In this document: positions 15,775 through 26,000 of the stretch, piece by piece
How positions within the stretch are numbered: the first letter of the stretch is position 1
Layout of the letters: each line of letters begins with the position of its first letter
NCBI GenBank assembly: GCA_043421945.1
Contig: JBHOGO010000024.1
Span: forward strand, 1-50,210
From: Thaumasiovibrio sp043421945
Lineage (GTDB): Bacteria; Pseudomonadota; Gammaproteobacteria; Enterobacterales; Vibrionaceae
Direction of reading: 5' to 3'
DNA: 50,210 bases
Translations under genes and position numbers: made by a program
Notes under the pieces: model-generated
Database searches by the model: none
What the model was told of the DNA's origin: nothing
What the model saw: the letters and a program-made list of their open reading frames with translations, nothing else

Positions 15775-18222
15775 ATGGCAATGAAGAAACTGCTAATCGC
15801 GTCAGTATTGTTTAGCAGCAGCATGGCTGCATATGGCGCTGAACCTTTTATCGTTGACGATATTCGGTTTGAAGGACTCCAGCGAGTGACGTTAGGTGCT
15901 GCATTATTGCAGATCCCAGTAAGGGTAGGCGATAACGTTGGCGATCAGGACACGGCCGAAATTATCCGTAGTCTATTTGATTCCGGTAATTACGAAGATG
16001 TGAAAGTGCTACGTGATGGCCGAGATTTGGTTATTCGTGTTACCGAACGTCCTACCATTGCCAATATTGCTTTTTCAGGCAATAAAGTGATGAAGGAAGA
16101 ACAGCTCTCTGAAAATTTAGGCGCTTCTAATATTCGCATCGGTGAAGCGTTGGATCGTACGACACTTCGAGAGATCGAAAAGGGATTAGAGGACTTTTAT
16201 TACAGTGTTGGCAAATACAGCGCGAGTGTAAAAGCAGTGGTTACACCATTGCCTCGTAACCGTGCTGATCTTCGTTTTGTTTTCACTGAAGGTGTGTCGG
16301 CAAAAATCGAACAGATTAACTTCATCGGCAACACGGTTTTCGATGACAGTGAGCTTGCTTCTAGCTTTAAATTGCGTGCTGATGTGCCTTGGTGGAATTT
16401 TTTGGCCAATGAGAACTATCAGAAGCAAGCGCTTGCTGGTGACCTTGAAGGGCTTAGCACAAAGTACCTCAATGAAGGGTATTTAAAGTTCCGTGTAGAG
16501 TCGACAAATGTCTCTATCTCACCAGACAAAAAAGGTGTTTATATCACCTTGCAAGTGGATGAAGGCTTACCTTATACCATTCACCGCCTTGATTTTAGAG
16601 ACACTGAGGGGGGCGACACGTCGAGCTACCTTGACCTAGCAACATTTGCTGTCGGTGATACCTATAACGGTTCTAAGATCACAGCTCTTGAAGAGGCGAT
16701 CAGTAGAAAACTTGCTGAGTCTGGGTATGCTTACCCTCAGGTTCAGACCTACCCTGAATTTGACGATGAAAACCAACATGTAAACTTGGTGGTGAACATT
16801 GAGCCAGGTAAGCGCATGTATGTGCGCAACATCGAGTTCACTGGTAACACGAATACCAAAGATGAAGTGTTGCGTCGTGAAATGCGCCAGATGGAGGGTA
16901 GCTGGCTGAATTCTGCGTCTTTAGAGCGAGGTCGTGAACGTTTGAGTCGTACTGGCTTCTTTGAAACCGTTGAAGTGCGCACCAATCGCGTTTCAGGCAC
17001 TGACGACATGGTTGATATCGAGTATGTTGTGAGAGAGGCTAATGCCGGCAATATCAACTTTGGTGTTGGCTATGGGACTGAGTCAGGGGTGAGTTTCCAA
17101 GCGGGTATTCAGCAGGATAACTTCTTGGGTACTGGTAACCGTTTCGGCATCAGTGCGATGATGAACGATTACCAAAAAAATATTAGCTTAGAGTATCGTG
17201 ACCCTTACTTTACCCTCGATGGTGTGAGCCTTGGTGGTCGTGTCTTCTACAACGAATTTGAAGCCTCTGACGCAAACATCGTCGACTATACCAACCAGAG
17301 TTATGGTACTAGTTTGACATGGGGTTTCCCGTTTGACGAATTGAACTTCTTCGAATTCGGTCTAGGTTATACCCATAATAAGATCTCTAACCTTGATGCT
17401 TACTTGCAAGTTGAAAAGTTTTTGCAGGTGCAAGCGCCAAACATTGACACTTCTGATAATAGCTTGAACGTGAACGATTTTGATTGGTCGATCTCTTGGA
17501 CGCGTAACAATTTAAACCGTGGCTTCTTCCCGACTGCAGGTAGTTACCAAAATGCCTACTACAAGATGACGGTACCGGGTTCAGATGTTCAGTACTTCAA
17601 AGCGCAATATGAAGTGAGACAGTACTTCCCATTGACTGATGGTCATGAGTTTAGCTTCATGCTACGTGGTCGCTTGGGGTATGGTAACGGCTACGGCAAT
17701 ATTGATGGTAATGAGCAGTTGCTACCATTCTATGAGAACTTCTATGCCGGTGGTTTCACGACGTTACGTGGCTTCCGTTCTAATACTGCGGGTCCAAAAG
17801 CTGTTTACGATGGCAATACGAGTTGTGTGGGCGGTGATGGTAGTGTTATCGGCGGTAATCAGTGTTTAACAGGGACTGATAAATCTGTTGGTGGTAATGG
17901 CATGGCTTTAGCAAGTGCTGAGTTATTTGTGCCGACCCCGTTTGCGTCTGAAGAGGCACGCCATCAACTTCGTACCAGTGTGTTTATCGACATGGCATCG
18001 GTATGGGATACTGAGTTTGATCTTTCAGGTAAGAGCATTGGTAGCGGTAGTCAGTATATTTACGACTACTCAGACCCAACGAATTTCAGAGCTTCATATG
18101 GTGCGGCATTACAATGGATGTCACCAATGGGGCCGCTCGTTTTCTCTCTCGCGAAGCCACTTAAAAAATACGACGGCGACCGAGATGAGTTCTTTTCATT
18201 TACAATTGGACGAACGTTCTAA
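15775..18222 (+). CDS. bamA: Outer membrane protein assembly factor BamA
   Basis: BamA is the essential Omp85 core of the BAM complex, which folds and inserts beta-barrel proteins. The 815 residues begin with a signal peptide (MKKLLIASVLFSSSMAAYGA, cleaved before EPFIVDDI). Five POTRA domains follow over roughly residues 22-425. A 16-strand barrel carries the surface-loop motif FYAGGFTTLRGF (V/I-R-G-F type). The C-terminal strand ends in Phe (FFSFTIGRTF), as expected of an outer-membrane protein. Two ATGs six bases apart are possible; the first is nearer the AAGGAA site. skp follows after a short gap. Confidence 0.98.
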   Translation: MAMKKLLIASVLFSSSMAAYGAEPFIVDDIRFEGLQRVTLGAALLQIPVRVGDNVGDQDTAEIIRSLFDSGNYEDVKVLRDGRDLVIRVTERPTIANIAFSGNKVMKEEQLSENLGASNIRIGEALDRTTLREIEKGLEDFYYSVGKYSASVKAVVTPLPRNRADLRFVFTEGVSAKIEQINFIGNTVFDDSELASSFKLRADVPWWNFLANENYQKQALAGDLEGLSTKYLNEGYLKFRVESTNVSISPDKKGVYITLQVDEGLPYTIHRLDFRDTEGGDTSSYLDLATFAVGDTYNGSKITALEEAISRKLAESGYAYPQVQTYPEFDDENQHVNLVVNIEPGKRMYVRNIEFTGNTNTKDEVLRREMRQMEGSWLNSASLERGRERLSRTGFFETVEVRTNRVSGTDDMVDIEYVVREANAGNINFGVGYGTESGVSFQAGIQQDNFLGTGNRFGISAMMNDYQKNISLEYRDPYFTLDGVSLGGRVFYNEFEASDANIVDYTNQSYGTSLTWGFPFDELNFFEFGLGYTHNKISNLDAYLQVEKFLQVQAPNIDTSDNSLNVNDFDWSISWTRNNLNRGFFPTAGSYQNAYYKMTVPGSDVQYFKAQYEVRQYFPLTDGHEFSFMLRGRLGYGNGYGNIDGNEQLLPFYENFYAGGFTTLRGFRSNTAGPKAVYDGNTSCVGGDGSVIGGNQCLTGTDKSVGGNGMALASAELFVPTPFASEEARHQLRTSVFIDMASVWDTEFDLSGKSIGSGSQYIYDYSDPTNFRASYGAALQWMSPMGPLVFSLAKPLKKYDGDRDEFFSFTIGRTF

Positions 18223-18246
18223 TCACTATTCTTGAGGAATATAATT

Positions 18247-18744
18247 TTGAATAAATGGATCAAAGCTGCTTCACTAGGCCTTATTTTGAGCACTGCTTCT
18301 GTTGCCGCTCACGCTTCACAAAAAGTGGGTTACGTGATCATCAATGCAGTAATGCAAGAACTGGCAGAATCAAGCGATGTGAGTGGACGACTACAAAACG
18401 AATTCAAAGATCGTATTGGTGAGTTACAAGCACTAGAAAAGCGTGTACAGCCAATGATCGAAAAATTGAATCGTGATGGCGAGCTGATGACACAAGATGA
18501 GCGTCGTAAGGTTGAACGTGAGATTCAATCAATTGAAGCTGATTACAAATTGAAAGCACAAGCACTTCAGGAAGATCAACGTCGCCGTGGTGCAGAAGAA
18601 GAGCAGCAGATGGTTGTGAAATTGCGTGCCGCGATTGAGAAAGTTGCTGAGAAAGAAGGTTATGACTTAGTCGTTGATGCGAACGCTGTTCTATACTCTG
18701 ATGACGCTCATGATCTTTCAGATAAAGTCATTAAAGCGTTGTAA
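18247..18744 (+). CDS. skp: Periplasmic chaperone Skp (OmpH family)
   Basis: Skp is a trimeric jellyfish-shaped chaperone that carries unfolded outer-membrane proteins to BamA. From the TTG start the protein has 165 residues, with a signal peptide (MNKWIKAASLGLILSTASVAAHA, predicted cut before SQKVGYVI). Long charged amphipathic helices between about residues 60 and 120 would form the coiled-coil tentacles, with DERRKVEREIQ and KAQALQEDQRRRGAEEEQQ. An upstream in-frame TTG 15 bases earlier lies on the GAGG Shine-Dalgarno itself, so the second TTG is chosen. It sits between bamA and lpxD, the standard order. Confidence 0.94.
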   Translation: MNKWIKAASLGLILSTASVAAHASQKVGYVIINAVMQELAESSDVSGRLQNEFKDRIGELQALEKRVQPMIEKLNRDGELMTQDERRKVEREIQSIEADYKLKAQALQEDQRRRGAEEEQQMVVKLRAAIEKVAEKEGYDLVVDANAVLYSDDAHDLSDKVIKAL

Positions 18745-18753
18745 GGAAGCTTC

Positions 18754-19779
18754 ATGTTAGCCCAGATGACACTCGCTGAATTGGCGACACACCTTAATGC
18801 AGAATTACACGGTGATGGCGAGGTAGTGATTACTTCTATTGGAAGTACTGACAACGCTATAGCCGGTCAAATTACTTTTTTATCAGACATTAAATATCGT
18901 AAGGCACTTGCTACAAGTGCTGCTTCTGCGGTGTTAATTAAAGAGACTGACCGTGAATACTGTCATACTAATGCCTTGGTGGTCAAAGACCCATACTTAG
19001 CTTTCGCTTGGTGTGCACAGCTGTTTGATACCACGCCTGCATGCGCAGCTGATATTGCTCCTTCGGCGGTTATCGCTCCAGATGCTAAGCTCGGTAAGGG
19101 TGTTAGCATTGGTCCAAATGCGGTGATCGAGTCAGGTGTTGTTCTGGGTGACAATGTTCAAATTGGTGCTGGCTGTTTTGTTGGTAAAGATACGGTTTTG
19201 GGCGCTGATACCAAGCTATGGGCAAATGTGACCATTTATCATCGCGTTCAGATCGGTGAAAAGTGCCTATTCCAATCTGGTGCTGTGATCGGCTCAGACG
19301 GCTTTGGTTATGCAAATGATGCAGGGCAGTGGGTTAAGATCCCGCAATTAGGTACTGTCATCATTGGTGACCGTGTCGAGATTGGTGCGAATACCACCAT
19401 TGACCGTGGAGCGATTGAAGATACTACTATTGCTGATGGTGTGATTATTGATAATCAATGTCAGATTGCACATAACGTCTCTATCGGCGACAATACAGCT
19501 ATTGCTGGCGCAACGGTAATGGCAGGCAGTCTTAAACTCGGAAAACATTGTTTCATCGGCGGCGCTTGTGTGATCAATGGTCATATTAAGGTAACTGATG
19601 GCGTGACAATCACGGGAATGGGCATGGTGATGCGCTCAATTTCTGAACCAGGGGTATACTCTTCGGGTATTCCACTGCAACCGAATCGTGAATGGCGTAA
19701 AACAACAGCTCGAGTGTTGAAAATCGATGAGATGAATAAACGCCTTAAGTCTGTTGAAAAGCAGTTAGATACCGAATAA
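18754..19779 (+). CDS. lpxD: UDP-3-O-(3-hydroxyacyl)glucosamine N-acyltransferase
   Basis: LpxD adds the second hydroxyacyl chain, from acyl-ACP to the 2-amino group, in lipid A synthesis. The 341 residues match the family length (E. coli 341). An N-terminal uridine-binding domain carries the FLSDIKYRKAL block. A left-handed parallel beta-helix of hexapeptide repeats follows, running from about IAPDAKLGKGVSIGPNAVI to GKHCFIGGACVING. The tail ends in a helical RVLKIDEMNKRLKSVEKQL. It starts nine bases after skp and ends before an intrinsic hairpin that precedes fabZ. Confidence 0.97.
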   Translation: MLAQMTLAELATHLNAELHGDGEVVITSIGSTDNAIAGQITFLSDIKYRKALATSAASAVLIKETDREYCHTNALVVKDPYLAFAWCAQLFDTTPACAADIAPSAVIAPDAKLGKGVSIGPNAVIESGVVLGDNVQIGAGCFVGKDTVLGADTKLWANVTIYHRVQIGEKCLFQSGAVIGSDGFGYANDAGQWVKIPQLGTVIIGDRVEIGANTTIDRGAIEDTTIADGVIIDNQCQIAHNVSIGDNTAIAGATVMAGSLKLGKHCFIGGACVINGHIKVTDGVTITGMGMVMRSISEPGVYSSGIPLQPNREWRKTTARVLKIDEMNKRLKSVEKQLDTE

Positions 19780-19808
19780 AACTAGCAACTGATTATTACG
19801 TTTGCTAT

Positions 19809-19834
19809 TGGCCCGCACGTAGTGGGCCATTTTT
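19809..19834 (+). terminator. Terminator/attenuator between lpxD and fabZ
   Basis: TGGCCC pairs with GGGCCA around a 9-nt loop and is followed by TTTTTG. It lies in the 89-base gap before fabZ, in an otherwise co-oriented essential operon, so partial termination is likely. Confidence 0.75.
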
Positions 19835-19868
19835 GTTTATTAGCACATATTTACACAGGAATACAGTT

Positions 19869-20321
19869 TTGAGCAGCGAGAAAAAAACGCTAACTATTAA
19901 CGAAATCAAAGCCTTGCTTCCACATCGTTATCCTTTTTTATTAGTTGATCGCGTGATTGACTATCGTGAAGGTGAGTACCTTCATGCATTAAAGAATGTA
20001 TCGGTAAATGAACCACAGTTTACGGGGCACTTCCCGCAACTACCTGTTTTCCCGGGTGTATTGATTTTAGAAGCAATGGCACAAGCAACAGGTTTATTGG
20101 CATTTAAGACCTTTGGCGAACCTGCTGATAATGAACTGTATTACTTTGCAGCCATCGATAGCGCTAAGTTTCGTAAACCTGTAGAGCCGGGCGATCAAAT
20201 GATTCTCGAAGTCGACTTCGTTAAAGAGCGCCGTGGTATCGCTGTCTTCAATTGTGTCGCTAAAGTCGATGGCTCTATTGTCTGTGATGCTGTACTTAAG
20301 TGTGCAAGACGAGAATTTTAA
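19869..20321 (+). CDS. fabZ: 3-hydroxyacyl-ACP dehydratase FabZ
   Basis: FabZ dehydrates 3-hydroxyacyl-ACP in fatty-acid elongation and competes with LpxA for 3-hydroxyacyl-ACP. The hot-dog-fold protein has 150 residues from the TTG start (E. coli 151). It carries LLPHRYPFLLVDRV with the catalytic His, and GHFPQLPVFPGVLILEAMAQATG with the catalytic Glu in the central helix. The frame is open for 12 more codons upstream, but the TTG has CAGGA at suitable distance and gives the family length. The stop shares one base with the lpxA ATG (TAATG), so translation is coupled. Confidence 0.96.
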   Translation: MSSEKKTLTINEIKALLPHRYPFLLVDRVIDYREGEYLHALKNVSVNEPQFTGHFPQLPVFPGVLILEAMAQATGLLAFKTFGEPADNELYYFAAIDSAKFRKPVEPGDQMILEVDFVKERRGIAVFNCVAKVDGSIVCDAVLKCARREF

Positions 20322-21109
20322 TGATTGATTCTACCGCTCAAATCCATCCTTCAGCTGTAGTAGAAGCTGGTGCAGTGATTGGACCTGGTGTCAAGGTTGG
20401 CGCATTTACCTATATCGGAGCTGATGTAGAAATTGGTGCGGAAACGGAGATCATGAGTCACGTTGTGATCAAAGGTCCAACGACAATAGGTCAACAGAAC
20501 CGCATTTATCAGTTCGCCTCGATCGGTGAAGCGTGCCAAGATCTTAAGTACGCCGATGAGCCTACGAAATTAGTGATTGGTGATCGCAATACAATCCGCG
20601 AGAGCGTCACAATGCACCGTGGAACAGTACAAGACGAGAGTATCACGATTGTCGGTAACGATAACTTATTCATGGTTAATGCACATGTTGCCCATGACTG
20701 TGTGATTGGCGATCGTTGTATTTTTGCAAATAATGCAACACTTGCAGGTCACGTTAAAGTTGCAGATCATGCGATTATTGGCGGCATGTCAGCGATTCAC
20801 CAATTCTGTCATGTTGGCGCCCACTGTATGCTGGGTGGCGGATCGATTGTCGTTCAAGATGTTCCTCCGTTCGTGATGGCACAAGGTAATCACTGCGCAC
20901 CGTTTGGCATCAATGTCGAAGGCCTTAAGCGTCGTGGTTATACGAAGCCAGCAATTATGGCGATCCGTAAGGCTTATAAGCTACTGTATCGCAGCAATAA
21001 GACGTTAGCTGAAGCGAAGCCTGAAATAGAGGCGCTTGCACAAGAGCATAGTGAAGTCGGCATGTTTGTCGAGTTCTTAGAAAAATCCACTCGCGGTATT
21101 ATTCGTTAA
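20321..21109 (+). CDS. lpxA: Acyl-ACP--UDP-N-acetylglucosamine O-acyltransferase
   Basis: LpxA carries out the first, reversible step of lipid A synthesis, moving a hydroxyacyl chain to the 3-OH of UDP-GlcNAc. The 262 residues equal the E. coli length. The left-handed beta-helix hexapeptides (QIHPSAVVEAGAVIGPGVKVGAF) run from the N-terminus. The catalytic His lies in MVNAHVAHDCVIG, and the chain-length ruler region follows around HQFCHVGAHCMLGGGSIV. The helical C-terminal domain begins near GINVEGLKRRGY. The ATG overlaps the fabZ stop, and lpxB starts one base after the lpxA stop. Confidence 0.98.
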   Translation: MIDSTAQIHPSAVVEAGAVIGPGVKVGAFTYIGADVEIGAETEIMSHVVIKGPTTIGQQNRIYQFASIGEACQDLKYADEPTKLVIGDRNTIRESVTMHRGTVQDESITIVGNDNLFMVNAHVAHDCVIGDRCIFANNATLAGHVKVADHAIIGGMSAIHQFCHVGAHCMLGGGSIVVQDVPPFVMAQGNHCAPFGINVEGLKRRGYTKPAIMAIRKAYKLLYRSNKTLAEAKPEIEALAQEHSEVGMFVEFLEKSTRGIIR

Positions 21110-21110
21110 G

Positions 21111-22253
21111 ATGAATCGACCACTTCGAATTGGAATAGTCGCCGGGGAAATCTCCGGCGATATTTTAGGTGCTGGATTAATTCGCGCTATCCGTGATATC
21201 CATCCTGATGCTGAGTTTATCGGGATCGGTGGACCACAGATGAACGAGCTAGGTTGCCAATCGCTTTTTGATATGGAAGAGCTTGCTGTCATGGGGCTTG
21301 TTGAAGTGCTAGGGCGCTTACCTCGCTTATTAAAAGTCAAAGCTGACCTCGTTAAAGCGTACAAAACTAACCCGCCTGATGTGTTTATCGGCATTGATGC
21401 CCCAGATTTTAATCTACGTCTCGAAAGAACGTTAAAAGAGAGTAGCATTACGACGATTCATTACGTCAGCCCTTCGGTCTGGGCATGGCGACAAAAGCGT
21501 ATCTTCTCGATAGCAAAGGCGACGAACCGTGTTCTCGCATTCTTGCCTTTTGAGAAGGCCTTCTATGATAAATTTGATGTGCCGTGTACCTTCGTTGGTC
21601 ATAAAATGGCTGATGACATTCCAATGCGAAGTGATCGAACTGCTGCATGTGAACGCCTTGATATCGATCCTAACACTCAATGGCTTGCGGTACTCCCCGG
21701 TAGCCGAGGTGGTGAGGTATCACGGCTCACAGAACCATTTCTGCGCACATGCTTGTTGTTAAAAGAGAAGCATCCCGAACTAGGCTTTGTTGTGCCAATG
21801 GTCAACGAAAAACGCCGACGACAGTTTGAGGAGATTAAAGCGGAAGTGGCGCCTGACCTGCCTATCACAGTGGTTGGGGCAAAAGCGCGAGATGTTATGA
21901 CTTCCGCCGATGTAGTATTGCTCGCGTCGGGGACTGCGGCATTGGAATGTATGCTGGTTAAGCGTCCGATGGTTGTTAGCTATAGAGTCAATAATTTGAC
22001 AGCGTGGATGATGCGTAAGCTGATCAAAACACCTTATGTTTCATTACCGAATATTCTTGCTGACCGCCAATTAGTGCCTGAGCTTTTACAGGAAGAGTGC
22101 GAGCCAGAGCGCCTTGCAGCGGAACTTGAGTTCTACCTTGCTAATGATAATACGGCATTAATCGACACTTTCACCACACTGCATGAGACGATCCGTTGTG
22201 ATGCGGATAACGCAGCAGCACAAGCAGTTCTAAAAGAGATAAAGCAACAATGA
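21111..22253 (+). CDS. lpxB: Lipid-A-disaccharide synthase
   Basis: LpxB is a peripheral inner-membrane GT-B glycosyltransferase (GT19) that joins UDP-2,3-diacylglucosamine and lipid X. The 380 residues (E. coli 382) begin with GIVAGEISGDILGAGLIRAI and include GIGGPQMNELG and FIGIDAPDFNLRLE. They continue with YVSPSVWAWRQKRI, VLPGSRGGEVSRL and LASGTAALECMLVKRPMVVSYR, all characteristic. The gene starts one base after lpxA and overlaps rnhB by four bases (ATGA). Confidence 0.97.
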   Translation: MNRPLRIGIVAGEISGDILGAGLIRAIRDIHPDAEFIGIGGPQMNELGCQSLFDMEELAVMGLVEVLGRLPRLLKVKADLVKAYKTNPPDVFIGIDAPDFNLRLERTLKESSITTIHYVSPSVWAWRQKRIFSIAKATNRVLAFLPFEKAFYDKFDVPCTFVGHKMADDIPMRSDRTAACERLDIDPNTQWLAVLPGSRGGEVSRLTEPFLRTCLLLKEKHPELGFVVPMVNEKRRRQFEEIKAEVAPDLPITVVGAKARDVMTSADVVLLASGTAALECMLVKRPMVVSYRVNNLTAWMMRKLIKTPYVSLPNILADRQLVPELLQEECEPERLAAELEFYLANDNTALIDTFTTLHETIRCDADNAAAQAVLKEIKQQ

Positions 22254-22852
22254 CAGATTTTGAACCCTTTGTTTATCCAGTCGCAGAACGTATTGCTGGT
22301 GTTGATGAAGTGGGCCGTGGACCGCTAGTCGGTGCGGTTGTAACGGCAGCCGTTATTCTGGACCCGAATAACCCTATTGAAGGGCTAACGGATTCAAAAA
22401 AATTGACAGACAAAAAGCGCGAAAAGCTATTTGTTGAGATTAAAGAGAAGGCACTGAGCTGGTCGCTTGGCCGTTGTGAAGCTGCAGAAATTGATGAACT
22501 TAATATTTTGCAGGCCACCATGGTCGCAATGCAACGTGCTGTCGCAGGGCTGGATGTAAAGCCGGGCTATGTACTCGTTGATGGTAATAAAACACCAGAT
22601 TTTGGCATTGATGCTCATGCGGTAGTAAAAGGAGACTTGCGTGTTGCAGAGATCTCCGCGGCTTCTATTATTGCTAAAGTAACACGTGATCGTGAGATGG
22701 AAGCATTAGATGCAGAGTACCCTGAATATGGCTTCGCGAAGCATAAAGGCTACCCAACCAAAGTGCACTTTGAAGCTTTGGCTGAGCATGGTCCTATCTC
22801 AGAGCATCGCCGTAGTTTTAAGCCAGTTAAGCGTGCGCTAGGCTTAGAATAG
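22250..22852 (+). CDS. rnhB: Ribonuclease HII
   Basis: RNase HII removes ribonucleotides misincorporated into DNA and cleaves the RNA of hybrids. The 200 residues (E. coli 198) carry the DEDD catalytic set, with AGVDEVGRGPLVGAVVTAAVIL (Asp-Glu), KVTRDREM (Asp) and the later acidic residues, plus LTDSKKLTDKKREKL and YPTKVHFEALAEHGP. It overlaps the lpxB stop by ATGA. The 155-base gap after it contains a strong hairpin before dnaE, so it is likely the end of the lpx transcript or an attenuation point. Confidence 0.96.
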   Translation: MTDFEPFVYPVAERIAGVDEVGRGPLVGAVVTAAVILDPNNPIEGLTDSKKLTDKKREKLFVEIKEKALSWSLGRCEAAEIDELNILQATMVAMQRAVAGLDVKPGYVLVDGNKTPDFGIDAHAVVKGDLRVAEISAASIIAKVTRDREMEALDAEYPEYGFAKHKGYPTKVHFEALAEHGPISEHRRSFKPVKRALGLE

Positions 22853-22936
22853 TCGAACGACTTCGCAATCAGCAATAGCGTTTATTCAGTGTTATAGCTG
22901 TTCAGTATACTGCCAACAATCGTCGATTGTGGTATT

Positions 22937-22979
22937 GCTTGCCCCCAAGGTCTCTTGATACTTGGGGGCAAGCTGTTTA
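22937..22979 (+). terminator. 13-bp hairpin between rnhB and dnaE
   Basis: A perfect 13-bp stem (GCTTGCCCCCAAG with CTTGGGGGCAAGC) with an 11-nt loop is followed by TGTTTAAG. The T content is modest. It ends about 30 bases before the dnaE ATG and may terminate or attenuate. Confidence 0.65.
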
Positions 22980-23007
22980 AGTAATGATTAGGAAAGATGT
23001 AATCCTC

Positions 23008-26000
23008 ATGGCTGACCCGCGTTTTATACACCTCCGTGTACACAGTGATTTCTCGATGGTTGATGGACTATCGAAAGTTAAGCCCTTGGTGAAAAAAGTC
23101 GCTGATCTCGGCATGCCCGCGATGGCACTCACCGATTTCACTAACCTATGTGGCTTAGTGAAATTCTATTACGGTACGCATGATGCCGGCATTAAGCCGA
23201 TTATCGGTGCCGACTTTAAAGTTCAGTGTGAGGCGTTGGGTGAAGAGCTGACCGATCTGACGGTTCTAGCTATGGATAACACGGGTTATAAAAACCTAAC
23301 GTTGTTGATTTCAAAAGCGTATTTGCGTGGTCATGTCCAGCATATGCCTGTGATGGATAGAGAGTGGTTAAGCGAACTTAGCGATGGGTTGATTCTGCTG
23401 TCGGGCGGTAAATCAGGCGATGTCGGTAAAGCACTGCTTAAAGGTAATCAAGGGCTTGCTAAAGAGTTAGCCGCCTTCTATCAAACTCACTTCCCTGATC
23501 GTTACTACTTAGAATTAGTCCGCACGGGACGTCCTGATGAGGATGTCTACATTAAGTTTGCGATGGACTTTGCGGCTGAACAAGACTTACCCGTTGTTGC
23601 GACCAATGATGTGCGCTTTATCTCTTCGGATCTTTATGACGCGCATGATATTCGTGTCTGTATCCATGGTGGTTACACACTAGAAGATCCTCGTCGTCCT
23701 AAATTTTACAGTGAGCAGCAGTACATGCGTAGCGAAGAGGAGATGTGCGAGTTATTTGCCGACATTCCTGAAGCGCTACAAAACAGTGTCGAGATTGCGA
23801 AACGCTGTAATGTTACCGTTCGTTTAGGGGAGTATTTCTTACCGAACTTCCCAACGGGTGATCTGAGTGTTGAAGATTATCTTGTTAAGGTTTCAGAAGA
23901 GGGGCTAGAGCGTCGATTAGCCTTCTTGTTCCCTGATGAAAAAGAGCGTTTGGAGAAGCGTCCGGAGTATGATGAGCGCCTTGATATAGAGTTAAAATGT
24001 ATCAACCAAATGGGGTTCCCTGGCTACTTCTTGATCGTGATGGAGTTTATCCAGTGGTCAAAAGATAATGCAGTGCCTGTAGGCCCAGGTCGGGGTTCAG
24101 GTGCGGGTTCTCTTGTGGCATATGCCTTGGATATTACCGACCTCGACCCGCTAGAATTTGACCTTCTTTTCGAACGTTTCTTGAACCCTGAGCGTGTCTC
24201 TATGCCTGATTTCGATGTCGATTTCTGCATGGATAAGCGAGACTTGGTTATTGACCACGTTGCTGAAATGTATGGCCGAGATGCGGTATCACAGATTATT
24301 ACCTACGGTACGATGGCTGCAAAAGCGGTAATTCGTGATGTGGGCCGAGTACTCGGTCACCCGTATGGTTTTGTCGATCGCATCTCAAAAATGGTTCCGG
24401 CAGAACCAGGCATGACGCTGGCGAAGGCATTCGATGCTGAACCGCAACTGGGTGAAACCTACGACGCTGATGAAGAAGTGCGGGCGTTAATTGATATGGC
24501 TCGCATCTTAGAAGGTGTGATTCGTAATGCCGGTAAACACGCTGGTGGTGTCGTTATCTCTCCGACAACGATCACTGATTTTGCCCCTCTTTATTGTGAC
24601 GCGGAAGGGGCTAACCCGGTTACCCAGTTCGATAAAAATGATGTTGAAACCGCAGGTCTGGTCAAGTTCGACTTCTTGGGATTAAGAACATTAACCATTA
24701 TCGACTGGGCGCTGGGTATGATAAACCCTCGCCTAGAGAAAGAAGGTAAAGAGCCGGTAAATATTGCGGCGATCCCAATGAAGGACCCAGCCTGTTTCCG
24801 CTTACTTCAAAACTCTGAGACCACCGCGGTATTCCAGCTGGAATCCCGTGGGATGAAAGATCTGATTAAACGTCTTCAACCCGATAGCTTTGAAGATATG
24901 ATTGCCTTGGTTGCACTGTTCCGACCGGGGCCGTTGCAATCGGGCATGGTAGATAACTTTATCGACCGTAAGCATGGTCGAGAGGCGGTCTCTTACCCTG
25001 ATGAAAAGTGGCAACACGATTCACTAAAAGAGATCCTCGAGCCGACGTACGGTATTATCCTGTATCAAGAACAGGTTATGCAGATTGCGCAGGTCCTCGC
25101 AGGTTACTCACTGGGTGGCGCAGATTTACTTCGTCGTGCGATGGGTAAGAAAAAACCTGAAGAGATGGCAAAGCAGCGAGCGACCTTTGAGAGCGGTGCT
25201 ATTGATAACGGCGTCGATGGCGAACTCGCGATGCGAATTTTTGACTTGGTAGAAAAATTTGCGGGTTATGGTTTCAACAAATCTCACTCAGCCGCATATG
25301 CCTTGGTATCGTATCAAACGCTCTGGTTAAAAACCCATTATCCTGCAGAATTCATGGCGGCAGTAATGACTGCTGATATGGATAATACCGATAAAATCGT
25401 TGGCTTAGTCGACGAATGTATACGCATGAAGCTAACACTTCTTCCGCCAGACGTGAATAGTGGTCTTTACCGTTTCAATGTGAACGAAAAAGGTGAAGTT
25501 GTATACGGTATCGGTGCGATTAAAGGGGTGGGTGAAGCACCGATCGAAAATATTATTGAAGCTCGCCAACAAGGCGGGCACTTTAAAGATCTCTTTGATT
25601 TTTGCGCGCGTATAGACACTAAAAAAGTGAATAAGCGTGTATTGGAAAAATTGATTAAGGCGGGGGCATTAGATCGTCTTGGGCCTCACCGAGCAGCTTT
25701 GATGGCATCGTTAGATGATGCGGTAAAAGCGGCTAGCCAACACCACCAAGCGCAAGCATTTGGACAGGGTGATATGTTTGGTGTATTAACCGAAGCGCCC
25801 GAAGAGGTTGAAACCAAATACGCGCATGTACCGATGTGGCCAGATAAAGTGTGGTTAGAAGGCGAGCGTGAAACGCTGGGTCTGTACTTAACGGGCCACC
25901 CGATTAACAGTTATATCAAAGAGCTTAAGCATTACACGACTTATCGATTGAAAGATGCGCAACCAGGTCGACGCGATCAGGTCGTTTCTGTTGCCGGGCT

